Shown here piece by piece: positions 26,717 to 36,238 of a stretch of 64,000 nt of DNA (position 1 is its first letter; the number at the start of each line of letters is the position of its first letter). A program made the translations under genes and the position numbers. Location of the stretch: the NCBI RefSeq assembly GCF_012641395.1, contig NZ_JABAIH010000004.1:434001-498000 (forward strand). The letters run 5' to 3'. The DNA comes from Rhizobium sp. P32RR-XVIII (lineage in GTDB: Bacteria; Pseudomonadota; Alphaproteobacteria; Rhizobiales; Rhizobiaceae). The notes beneath the pieces are model-generated. The model was not told the DNA's origin and ran no database searches. It was given only the letters and a program-made list of their open reading frames with translations.

Positions 26717-27970
26717 TTACGTCCGGCTTGCGATAAAGCTTTGCAGCTGCTTCGGGGCCTCAGCCGGCTCGATATTGCCCGATGCAACGTCGTTGATGAC
26801 GCGGAAATATTCCGTCGTCACATCGAGCGGAAACGCCTGGTCACCGTTCATGTAGATCTTGCTGTACTTCTTGAAGATATCCAGCCATTCCGCCTCGAGC
26901 GGCTTCTGGTTGGTGTACTGCACGTTCTTGTTGACGGAGATCGAGCTGACCTGCCCGACCAGATCCTGCTGAACCTTGTTCGAGAGGAAATAGTCGAGGA
27001 ATTTCGCCGCCATGTCAGGGTTCTTGCTCTTCGTACTGACGTAGTTGTACTCGGCAAACCCGTAGAGGCGGTCGGTGTTGGTCGGGAAGGGGAAGATCCC
27101 GTAGTCGTCGAGATTGGCGCCGCTGCCCGTCAACTGACCTACCAGCCAGTCGCCTTCCAGCATCATCGCCGCGCGGCCGGCCGTGAAGAGGCTGTACGAC
27201 TGCTTGTTGTCGATGCCCATGAATGGCTGCAGCGTGTAATCCTTCGTCCACTTTGCGAATTCCGTGAAGGCCTCTGTCGCACAGGGCTCCTTCGTCCAGT
27301 CCACTTTCATGGACTTCAACGCATCATGCTTCTCAGCGCCGCACTTCGTTTCAAGGATGACATCCATAAGGCGCATCACGTGCCAGTTGACGGTCCCGCC
27401 GAAGGTGAATGCCGGAATGCCTGCTGCCTTGAGTTTCTCAGCCGCGGCGAGAAGCTCGTCGTAGGTCTTGGGTTCTTCCTTGATCCCGGCCTGCTCGAAC
27501 AGCTTCTTGTTGTAGTAGACCGCTTCACCCTTGAAGGTGAACGGCGTGCCATGCTTGCCGCCCGGATAAAGGTCCGCAAAAGCTGCCGCGGAGGGCAGGA
27601 GTTCGTCGGTCCACTTGTATTCGGTGTAGTACTTGTCGAGCGGCAGCGACAAACCGGCCTTCACGTACTCACCGCCAAGGCCCAGACCCGCCCAGCTAAA
27701 GTAGATGTCGGGGCCGCGGTTTGAGCCTGCGGCGACGCGCAATGCCGTCTTGTGCTCGTCGACGGCGCGCTGAACAATCTCGATGTGGGTGCCGGGATTG
27801 GCTGCCTCGAAGTCGCTTGCGACCTTCTTCAGGGCTAGGTTCGCAGCGTTATTGTCGAAGTTCAGCGTCCAGAGCGTGATATCTTCAGCGAAGACCGGAC
27901 TTGCCGATAGAGCCGCAACGGCCATTGCGACAAGGCTCGCGGATTTCAATTTTGCAGATAGGGTCAGCAT
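26717..27970 (-). CDS. Extracellular sugar-binding protein (MalE/CUT1 family)
   Basis: 417-residue periplasmic solute-binding protein (family 1). Signal peptide with cleavage near SPVFA-ED (residue about 29). Family features include the mature start DITLWTLNFDNNAANLALKKVASDFEAANPGTHIEIV and the region AAMMLEGDWLVGQLTGSG. CUT1 proteins usually bind di- or oligosaccharides or glycosides rather than free monosaccharides. First gene of the operon; the promoter region of about 107 bases between it and apnL contains the CTGGTATGATGAG element shared with the apiose genes, so the ligand is plausibly an apiose-containing glycoside. Confidence 0.93.
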   Translation of the reverse strand: MLTLSAKLKSASLVAMAVAALSASPVFAEDITLWTLNFDNNAANLALKKVASDFEAANPGTHIEIVQRAVDEHKTALRVAAGSNRGPDIYFSWAGLGLGGEYVKAGLSLPLDKYYTEYKWTDELLPSAAAFADLYPGGKHGTPFTFKGEAVYYNKKLFEQAGIKEEPKTYDELLAAAEKLKAAGIPAFTFGGTVNWHVMRLMDVILETKCGAEKHDALKSMKVDWTKEPCATEAFTEFAKWTKDYTLQPFMGIDNKQSYSLFTAGRAAMMLEGDWLVGQLTGSGANLDDYGIFPFPTNTDRLYGFAEYNYVSTKSKNPDMAAKFLDYFLSNKVQQDLVGQVSSISVNKNVQYTNQKPLEAEWLDIFKKYSKIYMNGDQAFPLDVTTEYFRVINDVASGNIEPAEAPKQLQSFIASRT

Positions 27971-28028
27971 TACCGTCCTCCTCTTGATAAGCTGCAGCTC
28001 TTTTTACAGATAGTGATTTACATGTCAA

Positions 28029-28041
28029 CTGGTATGATGAG
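28029..28041. promoter_or_regulatory. Candidate GntR operator upstream of the CUT1 glycoside operon
   Basis: CTGGTATGATGAG, identical to the copy upstream of apnO and differing at one base from the copy between oiaX and the GntR gene. It lies 59 bases upstream of the binding-protein start. Shared flanks extend the match slightly (AACTGGTATGATGAG here and upstream of apnO). Confidence 0.75.
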
Positions 28042-28077
28042 GTAACCATCAAGATGGCGCAGTTGGTACGCTTCAGG

Positions 28078-29943
28078 TCAATCCGCGAGTGGCAAGACCG
28101 CGGTAGCGAATGGAGCGAGCCGAAGGTGCGCACCCGGGTTCGCGGACGCCAACCTGCACGCGCTGCAGTCGACTTCCTGTTCTTCGCGCGTCAGGTTGAC
28201 CACGTGAAGCCTGGTTCCTGTGTCACCGCGAGCGACGAACGCCAGAACCTCGGAGGGCGAGGAGGAGACGCACTCCTGCCAGGATGCGCCGGCCAATGCG
28301 GACAGTGTCCGTACCGTATTGAACAGCGGGCGCCGGCCGCCTTCCGGGGTCGGCTCGCCCGGACCGGCGATCAAACCAAACGGACCGGTCAATGCTGATA
28401 GCGTCAGGCATTCGAGATCGGCATCCAGCACCCGGATCGCGTAGCCAAGCGCAAAGGCCTCTGCGAAACGTCCGTTGTGGCGGGGGTCCCGGTTGGCCAT
28501 GGGTATGCGCCCGCCCGACGGGTTGTCCATCGTGCGGCTGCCGTAAGGGTTCTGCCGCATCGGTATGGTCGATGGGCCGATCCGGTAGGGCTTGTCGCCG
28601 TAGAGAGCGCGCACCGAGCGGGTAATGAAGGGCAGGGCCTCCAACGTCTGCATGACGCTGAGATCGTCCGCCGCATGGACGATCGGGTTGGTGCAGTGGC
28701 TGATGAAGCCAAGCTGCCCGTCCGGCACACGCTTGCGGTTGAGTTCGGTAAAGTAGCTGAGCATGCCGCCGCCGATGCGCATGCCCGGAAAAGCGGAATG
28801 GGCCGCGGCATAGACCTCTTCGAGGGGCGGGCAGTCCGGCCATTTGCTGCCGGGCGGCGTCGACTGCCGGTCGACGGAGGGGGAGATCATGACCGCATCC
28901 GGTTTGAAGCCTGCCGACCGCATTTGTTGGGCAATCTCGGCCGTTTCGCTCGCCGGGGACTGCTTGCAAGGAAGCGCGATCTCCAGGGTCGAGCGTCCGG
29001 GGTGCGTTGCAGCGATTGTGGCGAACCGCTTGAGTGCTTCGACACCGTGTCCAGCGCCTGGATCGAAATGGAAGAGCAGTTCCTGGGGAGCGATCTCCGA
29101 TAGGAAGCTATGCGCCGACAGCGAGGCATCAGCTTCCTCGGGTGTAACGATCAGACCGATTGCCGGCACGGCGCCGGTGCGTGCGCCGAGCCGAAGTTCT
29201 ACGACTTTACCCGAGCCCCCAGCCGAAGGTCGCTGCACAGGGCGGCTGTCCTTGATGATGAGCGATGTCTTCTGCCGGACGGACTGATTGGCCGGGATCT
29301 GATAAGGCCACGGAAGGGCGAGTGGTCTGACATAGGTCTTGTAGGACGCATCCGACCAGTTTCTCTGATCCTCCATTTCGAAGGTGTCGCCCTCCATGCG
29401 GCATTCCGCCGTGACATCAGGAACCACCTCGTGGGTGATGGCGCGCATGTCCTTGAAAGGCTGCCAGGGCTCGATGAAATCAGGAAACCGGCTTGCCTCC
29501 GTCATACCGTCGGCGTGCTCGACCGAAGCTCGCGACCCGGCCACTCCAACGATCGGATGAAGAATGCAGAAGCCACAGCGGTTCGTCTCGAAGCCGGTTT
29601 CTGAAACGGCTTCGGCCTCGAAGTCGAGCCGGTCGCTGCCTCCAATGATGCAGACGTCGATAACGAGCGTCGTGTTCTCCGGTCCATTGCAGCGGGCCCG
29701 ATAGGCGACCTCGAAACGATCGTCATTCTGCGCGATCTTTAGATCGGCGATCTCGGGGCTGTAGGTGCCCCAGTCCCGGTCGCGAACGAGGTAGGAAATC
29801 GCTCTCAGCACCTCGATCCCATCGTAGCGGATCGTGCGCAGGTTGCCATCGGCGAGATCGACTTCCAGCTTTCCGGCGCTCAGCCGAACCGGTGGCATTT
29901 CGACGACACGGGTGCCGTAGAGCTGGAACGGATCGACCGTCAT
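28078..29943 (-). CDS. apnL: D-apionate lactonase
   Basis: 621-residue cytosolic protein that I assign to ApnL, which hydrolyses D-apionolactone to D-apionate, the second step of apiose oxidation. It lacks a signal peptide, begins MTVDPFQLYGTRVVEMPPVRLSAGKLEVDLADG (a beta-rich N-terminus), continues into a barrel-like middle (SEIAPQELLFHFDPGAGHGVEALKRFATIAA, ALPCKQSPASETAEIAQQMRSAGF) and ends in a beta domain. The assignment rests on length, position directly after apdG (ATGA overlap) and the rest of the pathway being present; I do not recognise classical lactonase motifs. It is the last gene of the catabolic string before the CUT1 operon. Confidence 0.82.
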   Translation of the reverse strand: MTVDPFQLYGTRVVEMPPVRLSAGKLEVDLADGNLRTIRYDGIEVLRAISYLVRDRDWGTYSPEIADLKIAQNDDRFEVAYRARCNGPENTTLVIDVCIIGGSDRLDFEAEAVSETGFETNRCGFCILHPIVGVAGSRASVEHADGMTEASRFPDFIEPWQPFKDMRAITHEVVPDVTAECRMEGDTFEMEDQRNWSDASYKTYVRPLALPWPYQIPANQSVRQKTSLIIKDSRPVQRPSAGGSGKVVELRLGARTGAVPAIGLIVTPEEADASLSAHSFLSEIAPQELLFHFDPGAGHGVEALKRFATIAATHPGRSTLEIALPCKQSPASETAEIAQQMRSAGFKPDAVMISPSVDRQSTPPGSKWPDCPPLEEVYAAAHSAFPGMRIGGGMLSYFTELNRKRVPDGQLGFISHCTNPIVHAADDLSVMQTLEALPFITRSVRALYGDKPYRIGPSTIPMRQNPYGSRTMDNPSGGRIPMANRDPRHNGRFAEAFALGYAIRVLDADLECLTLSALTGPFGLIAGPGEPTPEGGRRPLFNTVRTLSALAGASWQECVSSSPSEVLAFVARGDTGTRLHVVNLTREEQEVDCSACRLASANPGAHLRLAPFATAVLPLAD

Positions 29944-30974
29944 CGCAGCATCGCTCCGACATCGACCGTCTGTCCCGTTGCCGCACTTTCATAGGCTCCC
30001 TCGACAAGGGCAAATGTCTTCAGATTGTCGGTCCCGGATGTCGAGTGCTCCGCGCCGCGCTTCAATTGGTCGACCCAGTGCTGCTGGATCGCGTAGACGC
30101 TCTCCTGAATGTTGTGCCAGGGGCGCGAGGCCCATGACAACAGCTTGGGGGACACATCCGTCGTGGTGGTGCCCTGCGCGTTGGTCACTTCGAGCCCGTA
30201 GCCCTGGGTGAGGCGGATGGTGCCTTCAGAACCGTCCAGTTCGATCAATGTCTCGGGAAAGGGTTCCTTCGAGAGCTTTGTGGCATAGCTGACGTCGACG
30301 ATCGATGTTACGCCGCTCTCGTGGTCGAGCAGAATGGTCGCTACGTCTTCGCCCTTGATCTTCGGATTGACCCGTTTCGTCCGCGCCGTGACCGCTGAGA
30401 CGTCCCCAAGGATATAGCGAGCGATGTCGAGCGTATGGATGCCGAGATCCTCGATGATGAAGCGTTCCCCCTCGGCGAGATAAGGCTGACCGGAAAAGAC
30501 GTCGTAACCGGATCGGAAGGAGAAGCGGCCCCAGAAGGGCGTGCCGATGGCTCCGCTATCCAGCGCCTTGCGGACGGCCTGGATCGGTGTCTGCCAGCGG
30601 AAGTTCTCGTGCACCATCAGCGGCGCGCCGGCATTGCGGCACGTCTCGACCATCGCCTTTGCGTCCGACAGCGTCTTGGCGAACGGCTTCTGGCAGATGG
30701 CCGGGACCTTGTGCCGAGCCGCCATTTCCACGAGGACACGGTGGCTCTGGACCGTCGTGGCGATATCGACGAAATCGAAACCTCCGTCGGCAAACAGCGC
30801 CTCGGCATCGCTATAGCGACGGTCGATGCCGAACTGATCTCCGACGATCTTCAGCCGCTCCGGATCGCGATCGCAGATCGCGACGATCCCGGCGCCTTCG
30901 ACGTCGTTCCATGCGTGCATCTGGTTGATCGCGAAAAAGCCGCAACCGATCAGTGCGCCCTTCAATTCAGTCAT
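29940..30974 (-). CDS. apdG: D-apiose dehydrogenase (Gfo/Idh/MocA family)
   Basis: 344-residue NAD(P)-dependent sugar dehydrogenase that would oxidise D-apiose to D-apionolactone. The N-terminal Rossmann domain has ALIGCGFFAINQMHAW. The catalytic lysine region is ICQKPFAKT (K96; the family motif is EKP). The C-terminal substrate domain includes NFRWQTPIQ and the histidine motif IEDLGIHTLDIARYI. The start MTELKG lies 2 bases after the permease stop. Without context it would be a generic oxidoreductase; neighbours apnL, apnO, oiaK and oiaX fix the role. Confidence 0.85.
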   Translation of the reverse strand: MTELKGALIGCGFFAINQMHAWNDVEGAGIVAICDRDPERLKIVGDQFGIDRRYSDAEALFADGGFDFVDIATTVQSHRVLVEMAARHKVPAICQKPFAKTLSDAKAMVETCRNAGAPLMVHENFRWQTPIQAVRKALDSGAIGTPFWGRFSFRSGYDVFSGQPYLAEGERFIIEDLGIHTLDIARYILGDVSAVTARTKRVNPKIKGEDVATILLDHESGVTSIVDVSYATKLSKEPFPETLIELDGSEGTIRLTQGYGLEVTNAQGTTTTDVSPKLLSWASRPWHNIQESVYAIQQHWVDQLKRGAEHSTSGTDNLKTFALVEGAYESAATGQTVDVGAMLR

Positions 30975-30975
30975 A

Positions 30976-32040
30976 TCAACCTGCCTTTGCCATCTGCATG
31001 AGAGTAACGCGTTGCTGCAGGCGGCGTTGCGCCTGGTCGACAACCACGGCGATGATAATCACCAGTCCCTTGATGACCATCTGCCAGAAGGATGAGATGC
31101 CCATCATCACCAGCCCGTCCGACAGGATGCCGATCACGAAGGCGCCGATGATCGTTCCGCCGATCGTCCCGCGCCCGCCCGACATCGAGGTGCCGCCGAG
31201 AACGGCCGCAGCGATCGCGTTGAGCTCGAAGCTCTCACCGGTTGCCGGGTGCGAGGCCATCAGTTCGGAAGAGATAATGACGCCAACGATCGCAGCGCAC
31301 AGTCCTGAGAACATGTAGACGACGATTTTTACGAGATCGACGCGGATGCCCGACATGCGCGCGGCACGCTCGTTGCCGCCAACGGCAAAGATATGGCGCC
31401 CGATCGGCGTGGATCGCGCGACATAGGCAGCAAGCAGGGCGAGGACGATCAGGATCCAGATCGACACCGGCAAGCCAAGCACGCGGCCGGCGCCGAAGAA
31501 GTCGAAGCCGGTCGTCGAATATTCGGGGCGGCCGACGAGGTTCGGGAAGGTCTGGCCGTCGGAGGAAAGCAGCGCCAAACCGCGGGCGATATAGAGCGTG
31601 CCGAGCGTCGCGATGAATGGCGCGACATTGAGCTTGGTAATCAGCAGGCCGTTGATGAGGCCAATCAGCAACCCGATCGAAAGCGTGATGAGCACGATTT
31701 CGAAGAGGTTGAAATAGATCGTATAGCCGATCGGCAGTTCGATGCCGTAGAGGATGAGGCCGCCGGCCACCATGCCGCAGAGACCGACGATCGATCCCAC
31801 TGACAAGTCGATGCCGCCGGTGATGATAACGAACGTCATGCCCATCGCCAGGAAGGCGTTCAGCGCCACATGCTTCGACATCAGGATCATGTTCGCCGTC
31901 GAGGTGAAATTCGGTGCGAAGATTGCAAAGAAGATGATGACCGCGAAGAGTGCGATGAAGGTCCTGAGCTTCATCAGCGTCAGGAGGATAGAGCCGTTCG
32001 CGCTCGCCGGCGAGGAAGTGGTTGAGGTAGCCGCCGTCAT
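30976..32040 (-). CDS. Ribose-type ABC transporter permease (probable D-apiose importer)
   Basis: 354-residue RbsC-like permease (CUT2 family) with eight to ten membrane segments and the signature GMTFVIITGGIDLSVGSIVGLCGM. The conserved ISSELMASHPATGESFELNAIAAAVLGGTSMSGGRGTIGGTIIGA follows. The start overlaps the ATPase stop (ATGA at 32037-32040). CUT2 systems import monosaccharides, fitting free D-apiose. Confidence 0.92.
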   Translation of the reverse strand: MTAATSTTSSPASANGSILLTLMKLRTFIALFAVIIFFAIFAPNFTSTANMILMSKHVALNAFLAMGMTFVIITGGIDLSVGSIVGLCGMVAGGLILYGIELPIGYTIYFNLFEIVLITLSIGLLIGLINGLLITKLNVAPFIATLGTLYIARGLALLSSDGQTFPNLVGRPEYSTTGFDFFGAGRVLGLPVSIWILIVLALLAAYVARSTPIGRHIFAVGGNERAARMSGIRVDLVKIVVYMFSGLCAAIVGVIISSELMASHPATGESFELNAIAAAVLGGTSMSGGRGTIGGTIIGAFVIGILSDGLVMMGISSFWQMVIKGLVIIIAVVVDQAQRRLQQRVTLMQMAKAG

Positions 32041-33587
32041 GATGCGAGTTTCCCTTGATGTCCGTGTCCCTTGGCCGAAGCCGCAATGATGGCGTCTTCC
32101 GTGGCCTCGCTCCGGTCGAAAACGGCGACCAACTGGCCGTTGCTCAACACCGCGATGCGATCGGAAAGCGCCATGACCTCTTCGAGGTTTGAAGTCGAAA
32201 ACAGAATGGCAAGCCCGTTTGCCGCCAACCGGCGCATGGTGCGGAAGACATCGGCCTTGGCGCCGACATCGATGCCGCGGCTCGGCTCGTCCATCAAAAG
32301 CACCTTCGGGTTGGTCATCAACGCCTTGCCGATCACCACCTTCTGCTGATTGCCGCCGGACATCGAGGTCACTTCGAAATCCGGGTTCGGCGCCTTGATC
32401 GAGAGATCGCGGATCGCATCGCGAATGGCGTTCTTCTCGGCCCCGCTGTTGATATGAAAGAGGCGGGTGAAGCGACCAAGGCTCGCCAGCGTCAGGTTGG
32501 AGGCGATCGACAGCGCCTGGACCAGTCCCTCCCGCTGCCGGTCTTCCGGAATGAGCGCAAGACCGCGGCGGATACGCCTCGTGGTGTCGCGGGCGCGGAC
32601 CTCCTTGCCGTCGATGAAGATCTTGCCCGTCGAGTGCATGTGCCGTCCGATCACGCATTCGAAGAATTCGCTGCGGCCCGCGCCCATCAGGCCGTAGATG
32701 CCGAGGATTTCGCCGGCTTTCACCGACAATGAGACGTGGTCGACCGCAAGCCCGCCGGTTGGCCGCGGCAGGCTGATATCCTCGGCGCGGAACATTTCCT
32801 TGCCGACGGCGTGATCGACGGACTTGGCGAAATCCTTGGCGTCGGAGCCGATCATGGAGCGCACGATCCAACGGGTATCGATGTCGCGCACCATGGCCAG
32901 GCCGGTGATCTGGCCGTCACGCAGCACGGTGATGTAGTCGCCGATGCGCATCAGCTCTTCCAGCCGGTGCGAGATATAGACGATCGCCACACCCTGGGCC
33001 TTGAGGTCCGCAATGACCTTGAAGAGGATTTCGACTTCGGCTGCTGAAAGAGCGGACGTCGGCTCATCCATGATCAGGATGCGCGCATTCAGCGACATCG
33101 CCTTGGCGATTTCGACGAGCTGCTGCTGGCCGATCGGCAGATCTTCGACCATCGTTTCCGCGTCGATTCCGGCATCCAGTCGTTTCAGAAACGCATTGGC
33201 CTTTTCGACCTGCGCCTTGTGATCGATGCCGAGCGGGCCGCGGGTGATCTCGCGGGTGGCGAAGATGTTCTCCGCGACCGACATGTTGGCGAAGAGATTG
33301 AGTTCCTGGAAGATCATGCCGATGCCATGCGCCTGCGCATCGGCGGGGCTGTGGAAGGATACGGGCTCTCCATCCAGGATGATGCGTCCCATCGTCGGGC
33401 GCTCGACGCCGGCGATGATCTTCATCAGCGTCGATTTGCCTGCGCCATTTTCGCCGACCAGAACGTTCACCGCCCCGCGGCGCAATGCGAGATTGGCGCG
33501 CTTGACCGCGACGATGCCGGAATAGACCTTCGACACGTCTTCGAGGTGCAGGATGATGTCGTCCTTCGGTGTCTCGCTTGCGGTCAT
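32037..33587 (-). CDS. Ribose-type ABC transporter ATP-binding protein
   Basis: 516-residue RbsA-like double ATPase. The first cassette has Walker A GENGAGKST, signature LPIGQQQLVEIAKAMS and Walker B ILIMDEPTSALS. The second has a degenerate Walker A (GLMGAGRSE) and signature MSGGNQQKVVIGKALM, as is usual in CUT2 ATPases. The start MTASETPKDD overlaps the DUF2291 gene; the in-frame extension upstream belongs to another frame of that gene. Energises the probable apiose importer. Confidence 0.94.
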   Translation of the reverse strand: MTASETPKDDIILHLEDVSKVYSGIVAVKRANLALRRGAVNVLVGENGAGKSTLMKIIAGVERPTMGRIILDGEPVSFHSPADAQAHGIGMIFQELNLFANMSVAENIFATREITRGPLGIDHKAQVEKANAFLKRLDAGIDAETMVEDLPIGQQQLVEIAKAMSLNARILIMDEPTSALSAAEVEILFKVIADLKAQGVAIVYISHRLEELMRIGDYITVLRDGQITGLAMVRDIDTRWIVRSMIGSDAKDFAKSVDHAVGKEMFRAEDISLPRPTGGLAVDHVSLSVKAGEILGIYGLMGAGRSEFFECVIGRHMHSTGKIFIDGKEVRARDTTRRIRRGLALIPEDRQREGLVQALSIASNLTLASLGRFTRLFHINSGAEKNAIRDAIRDLSIKAPNPDFEVTSMSGGNQQKVVIGKALMTNPKVLLMDEPSRGIDVGAKADVFRTMRRLAANGLAILFSTSNLEEVMALSDRIAVLSNGQLVAVFDRSEATEDAIIAASAKGHGHQGKLAS

Positions 33588-34228
33588 GATCCCACCGTCA
33601 GTTCGGAAGGCGTGACAAGCGGGAGCTGTCCGCTGTTCGGCAGCGGAAAGGCGCCGGTCACGGTCACTGTCTTGCCGACGAGACCATCGCGCGGGATGGC
33701 GGACAAGAAAGCCGTATTGGCCTTCTCGTTGAACGCCTTGCCGAATTGCGCCCACTCGATCTGGTTCTTGAATTCGTTGAAATTGACGAAGTCCAGCGTG
33801 TCGCGCAGCGCCGTACCGCGCAGGGCCGGGCCGATCTGTACCTTCGCGTCAGCCTTGCCGTCGCCATCAGCGTCGACGTCGAGTGTTGCCGCGCGCGAGG
33901 CCGTATCCGCCGCGACGACCTTGCCGGTGACTTTCACCGCATAAGTCCAGGGCGAGCTGCTCTGCTTGCGCGGATTGCCGTATTTCTCCCCCGCCTGGTC
34001 CGGGCTGGTTGCCGCCAGTTGCGCGACGTCTTTGAGTTCGCCTGCGCGCTTCTCGAAATAAGGCACGACCTGTGGCTGCCAGATCGCCTCGACCCTTGCA
34101 TTCGGGTCAAAAGCGTTCTTCGCCGCAGCCGCAGCCTTTTCCTCCGCGGTCGGAGTCTTGATGATCTTGCAACCGGGCAAGGCCGCGGCCACGACAGCAG
34201 CGAGCAAAACGCCCTTCATTCTCCACAT
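33584..34228 (-). CDS. DUF2291 lipoprotein
   Basis: 214-residue predicted lipoprotein with lipobox L-P-G-C (C20), followed by an extended domain of the DUF2291 family (FDPNARVEAIWQPQVVPYF, SPWTYAVKVTGKVVAADTASRAATLDVDADGDGKAD, GPALRGTALRDTLDFVNFNEFKNQIEWAQFG). The family typically occurs inside CUT2 sugar transporter operons; its function is unknown, possibly an accessory of the importer. It overlaps the ATPase start by 4 bases and follows a hairpin after the binding-protein gene. Confidence 0.88.
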   Translation of the reverse strand: MWRMKGVLLAAVVAAALPGCKIIKTPTAEEKAAAAAKNAFDPNARVEAIWQPQVVPYFEKRAGELKDVAQLAATSPDQAGEKYGNPRKQSSSPWTYAVKVTGKVVAADTASRAATLDVDADGDGKADAKVQIGPALRGTALRDTLDFVNFNEFKNQIEWAQFGKAFNEKANTAFLSAIPRDGLVGKTVTVTGAFPLPNSGQLPLVTPSELTVGS

Positions 34229-34258
34229 GCGACAGGCCTCGACGTCATCAAATGAACA

Positions 34259-34286
34259 ACAGAGGGCGCGGTCTGGCGCCCTCTGT
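34259..34286 (-). other. Intercistronic hairpin after the binding-protein gene
   Basis: 11-bp perfect inverted repeat ACAGAGGGCGC / GCGCCCTCTGT with a 6-base loop, between the binding-protein stop and the DUF2291 start. Such hairpins in sugar ABC operons commonly stabilise the upstream binding-protein message or partly terminate, giving more binding protein than ATPase. No T-run follows on the minus strand, so full termination is unlikely. Confidence 0.6.
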
Positions 34287-34302
34287 ATTGATCCAGGTGC
34301 GG

Positions 34303-35319
<1,017 letters not shown>

Positions 35320-36147
35320 TCAGGTGATGCGCCGGATGCTTTCGGCGATCTCCTGGGGTTCGAATACCTTCTTCCAGTCGTCGCGCATCAGCGCAGGGAT
35401 GCCGAACTCGATCGCCTTGTTACAGGCATCCGAGAACACGCCATCCACTTCCTTGAAGATGACCGCGCCGAGCACATTCATATGGCCGAGTAGAAAATCG
35501 CGAGCCGCTTCCGCGGGCACGCCGCGGGCAACGCATTCGTCCATGGCCTGGCGCATGACGACGAGCAGCGATGCGCAGACGGTTTCCGACAGTCCGGGCT
35601 CCAGCATCGCCATCTGCTCGACGGTGACGCGGTGTGAGCGCATGACCGGAGCCCAGATCACCTTGGCGATTTCCTCGCCGAGTGCGTAGGCACTGTCCGG
35701 ACCCTGCATGAGAGCCGAAACGATGTGCTGCTTGGCAAACAGGCCGCCGAAATGATCCTTCTTCGCCTGCATCTCCGTCTCGTCGTTGAAGATCGGCGGA
35801 TGGCAGGGATGGGTGACGAAGTAGGTGAGATCATCACGCTTCGGCAGGTGCCCGGCGAAGGGAGCCGCAGCGTCGAGCGCGATGACCATGGTGCCGGGCT
35901 TCAGCTTGTCCACGATGCCCGCGGCAACCTTGCCGATCACCGTGTCCGGAACCGCCAGGATCACGACTTCGGCGGCATCCAGTGCCGCGTCGGACGGCAC
36001 GCAATCGATATTGAGGTCGTTCTTCAGCCGCGCTTTTCCAGCGTCGCTGACTTCGACATGGCGGACGTCAAAACGCGAGCCTTTGAGATTCTTGGCAAGA
36101 CGGTATCCCATTTTTCCGCCAGCGCCGAAGAGGGCAATTGTAGTCAT
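35320..36147 (-). CDS. apnO: D-apionate oxidoisomerase
   Basis: 275-residue NAD-dependent dehydrogenase of the 6-phosphogluconate-dehydrogenase-like superfamily that oxidises and isomerises D-apionate to 3-oxo-isoapionate. The N-terminal Rossmann motif is ALFGAGGKMGYRLAKNL (residues 4-20). Then come VILAVPDTVIGKVAAGIVDKLKPGTMVIALDAAAP and the metal/substrate-like THPCHPPIFNDE. The C-terminal helical domain includes MLEPGLSETVCASLLVVMRQAMDECVARGVP. Assignment is by family and by its neighbours oiaK and oiaX. It has its own promoter region with an operator-like element 39 bases upstream of the start. Confidence 0.87.
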   Translation of the reverse strand: MTTIALFGAGGKMGYRLAKNLKGSRFDVRHVEVSDAGKARLKNDLNIDCVPSDAALDAAEVVILAVPDTVIGKVAAGIVDKLKPGTMVIALDAAAPFAGHLPKRDDLTYFVTHPCHPPIFNDETEMQAKKDHFGGLFAKQHIVSALMQGPDSAYALGEEIAKVIWAPVMRSHRVTVEQMAMLEPGLSETVCASLLVVMRQAMDECVARGVPAEAARDFLLGHMNVLGAVIFKEVDGVFSDACNKAIEFGIPALMRDDWKKVFEPQEIAESIRRIT

Positions 36148-36185
36148 GTTTCCTCACCTTTTCGATGTTTGGATAGGATCATAAA

Positions 36186-36198
36186 CTGGTATGATGAG
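36186..36198. promoter_or_regulatory. Candidate GntR operator upstream of apnO
   Basis: CTGGTATGATGAG in the 91-base gap between oiaK and apnO, identical to the copy upstream of the CUT1 operon. Suggests apnO and the importer genes form a second regulated transcription unit rather than only read-through from oiaX. Confidence 0.75.
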
Positions 36199-36238
36199 TC
36201 AATCACCATAGCACTAAAATTCTTGCTTCCGACGGCGG

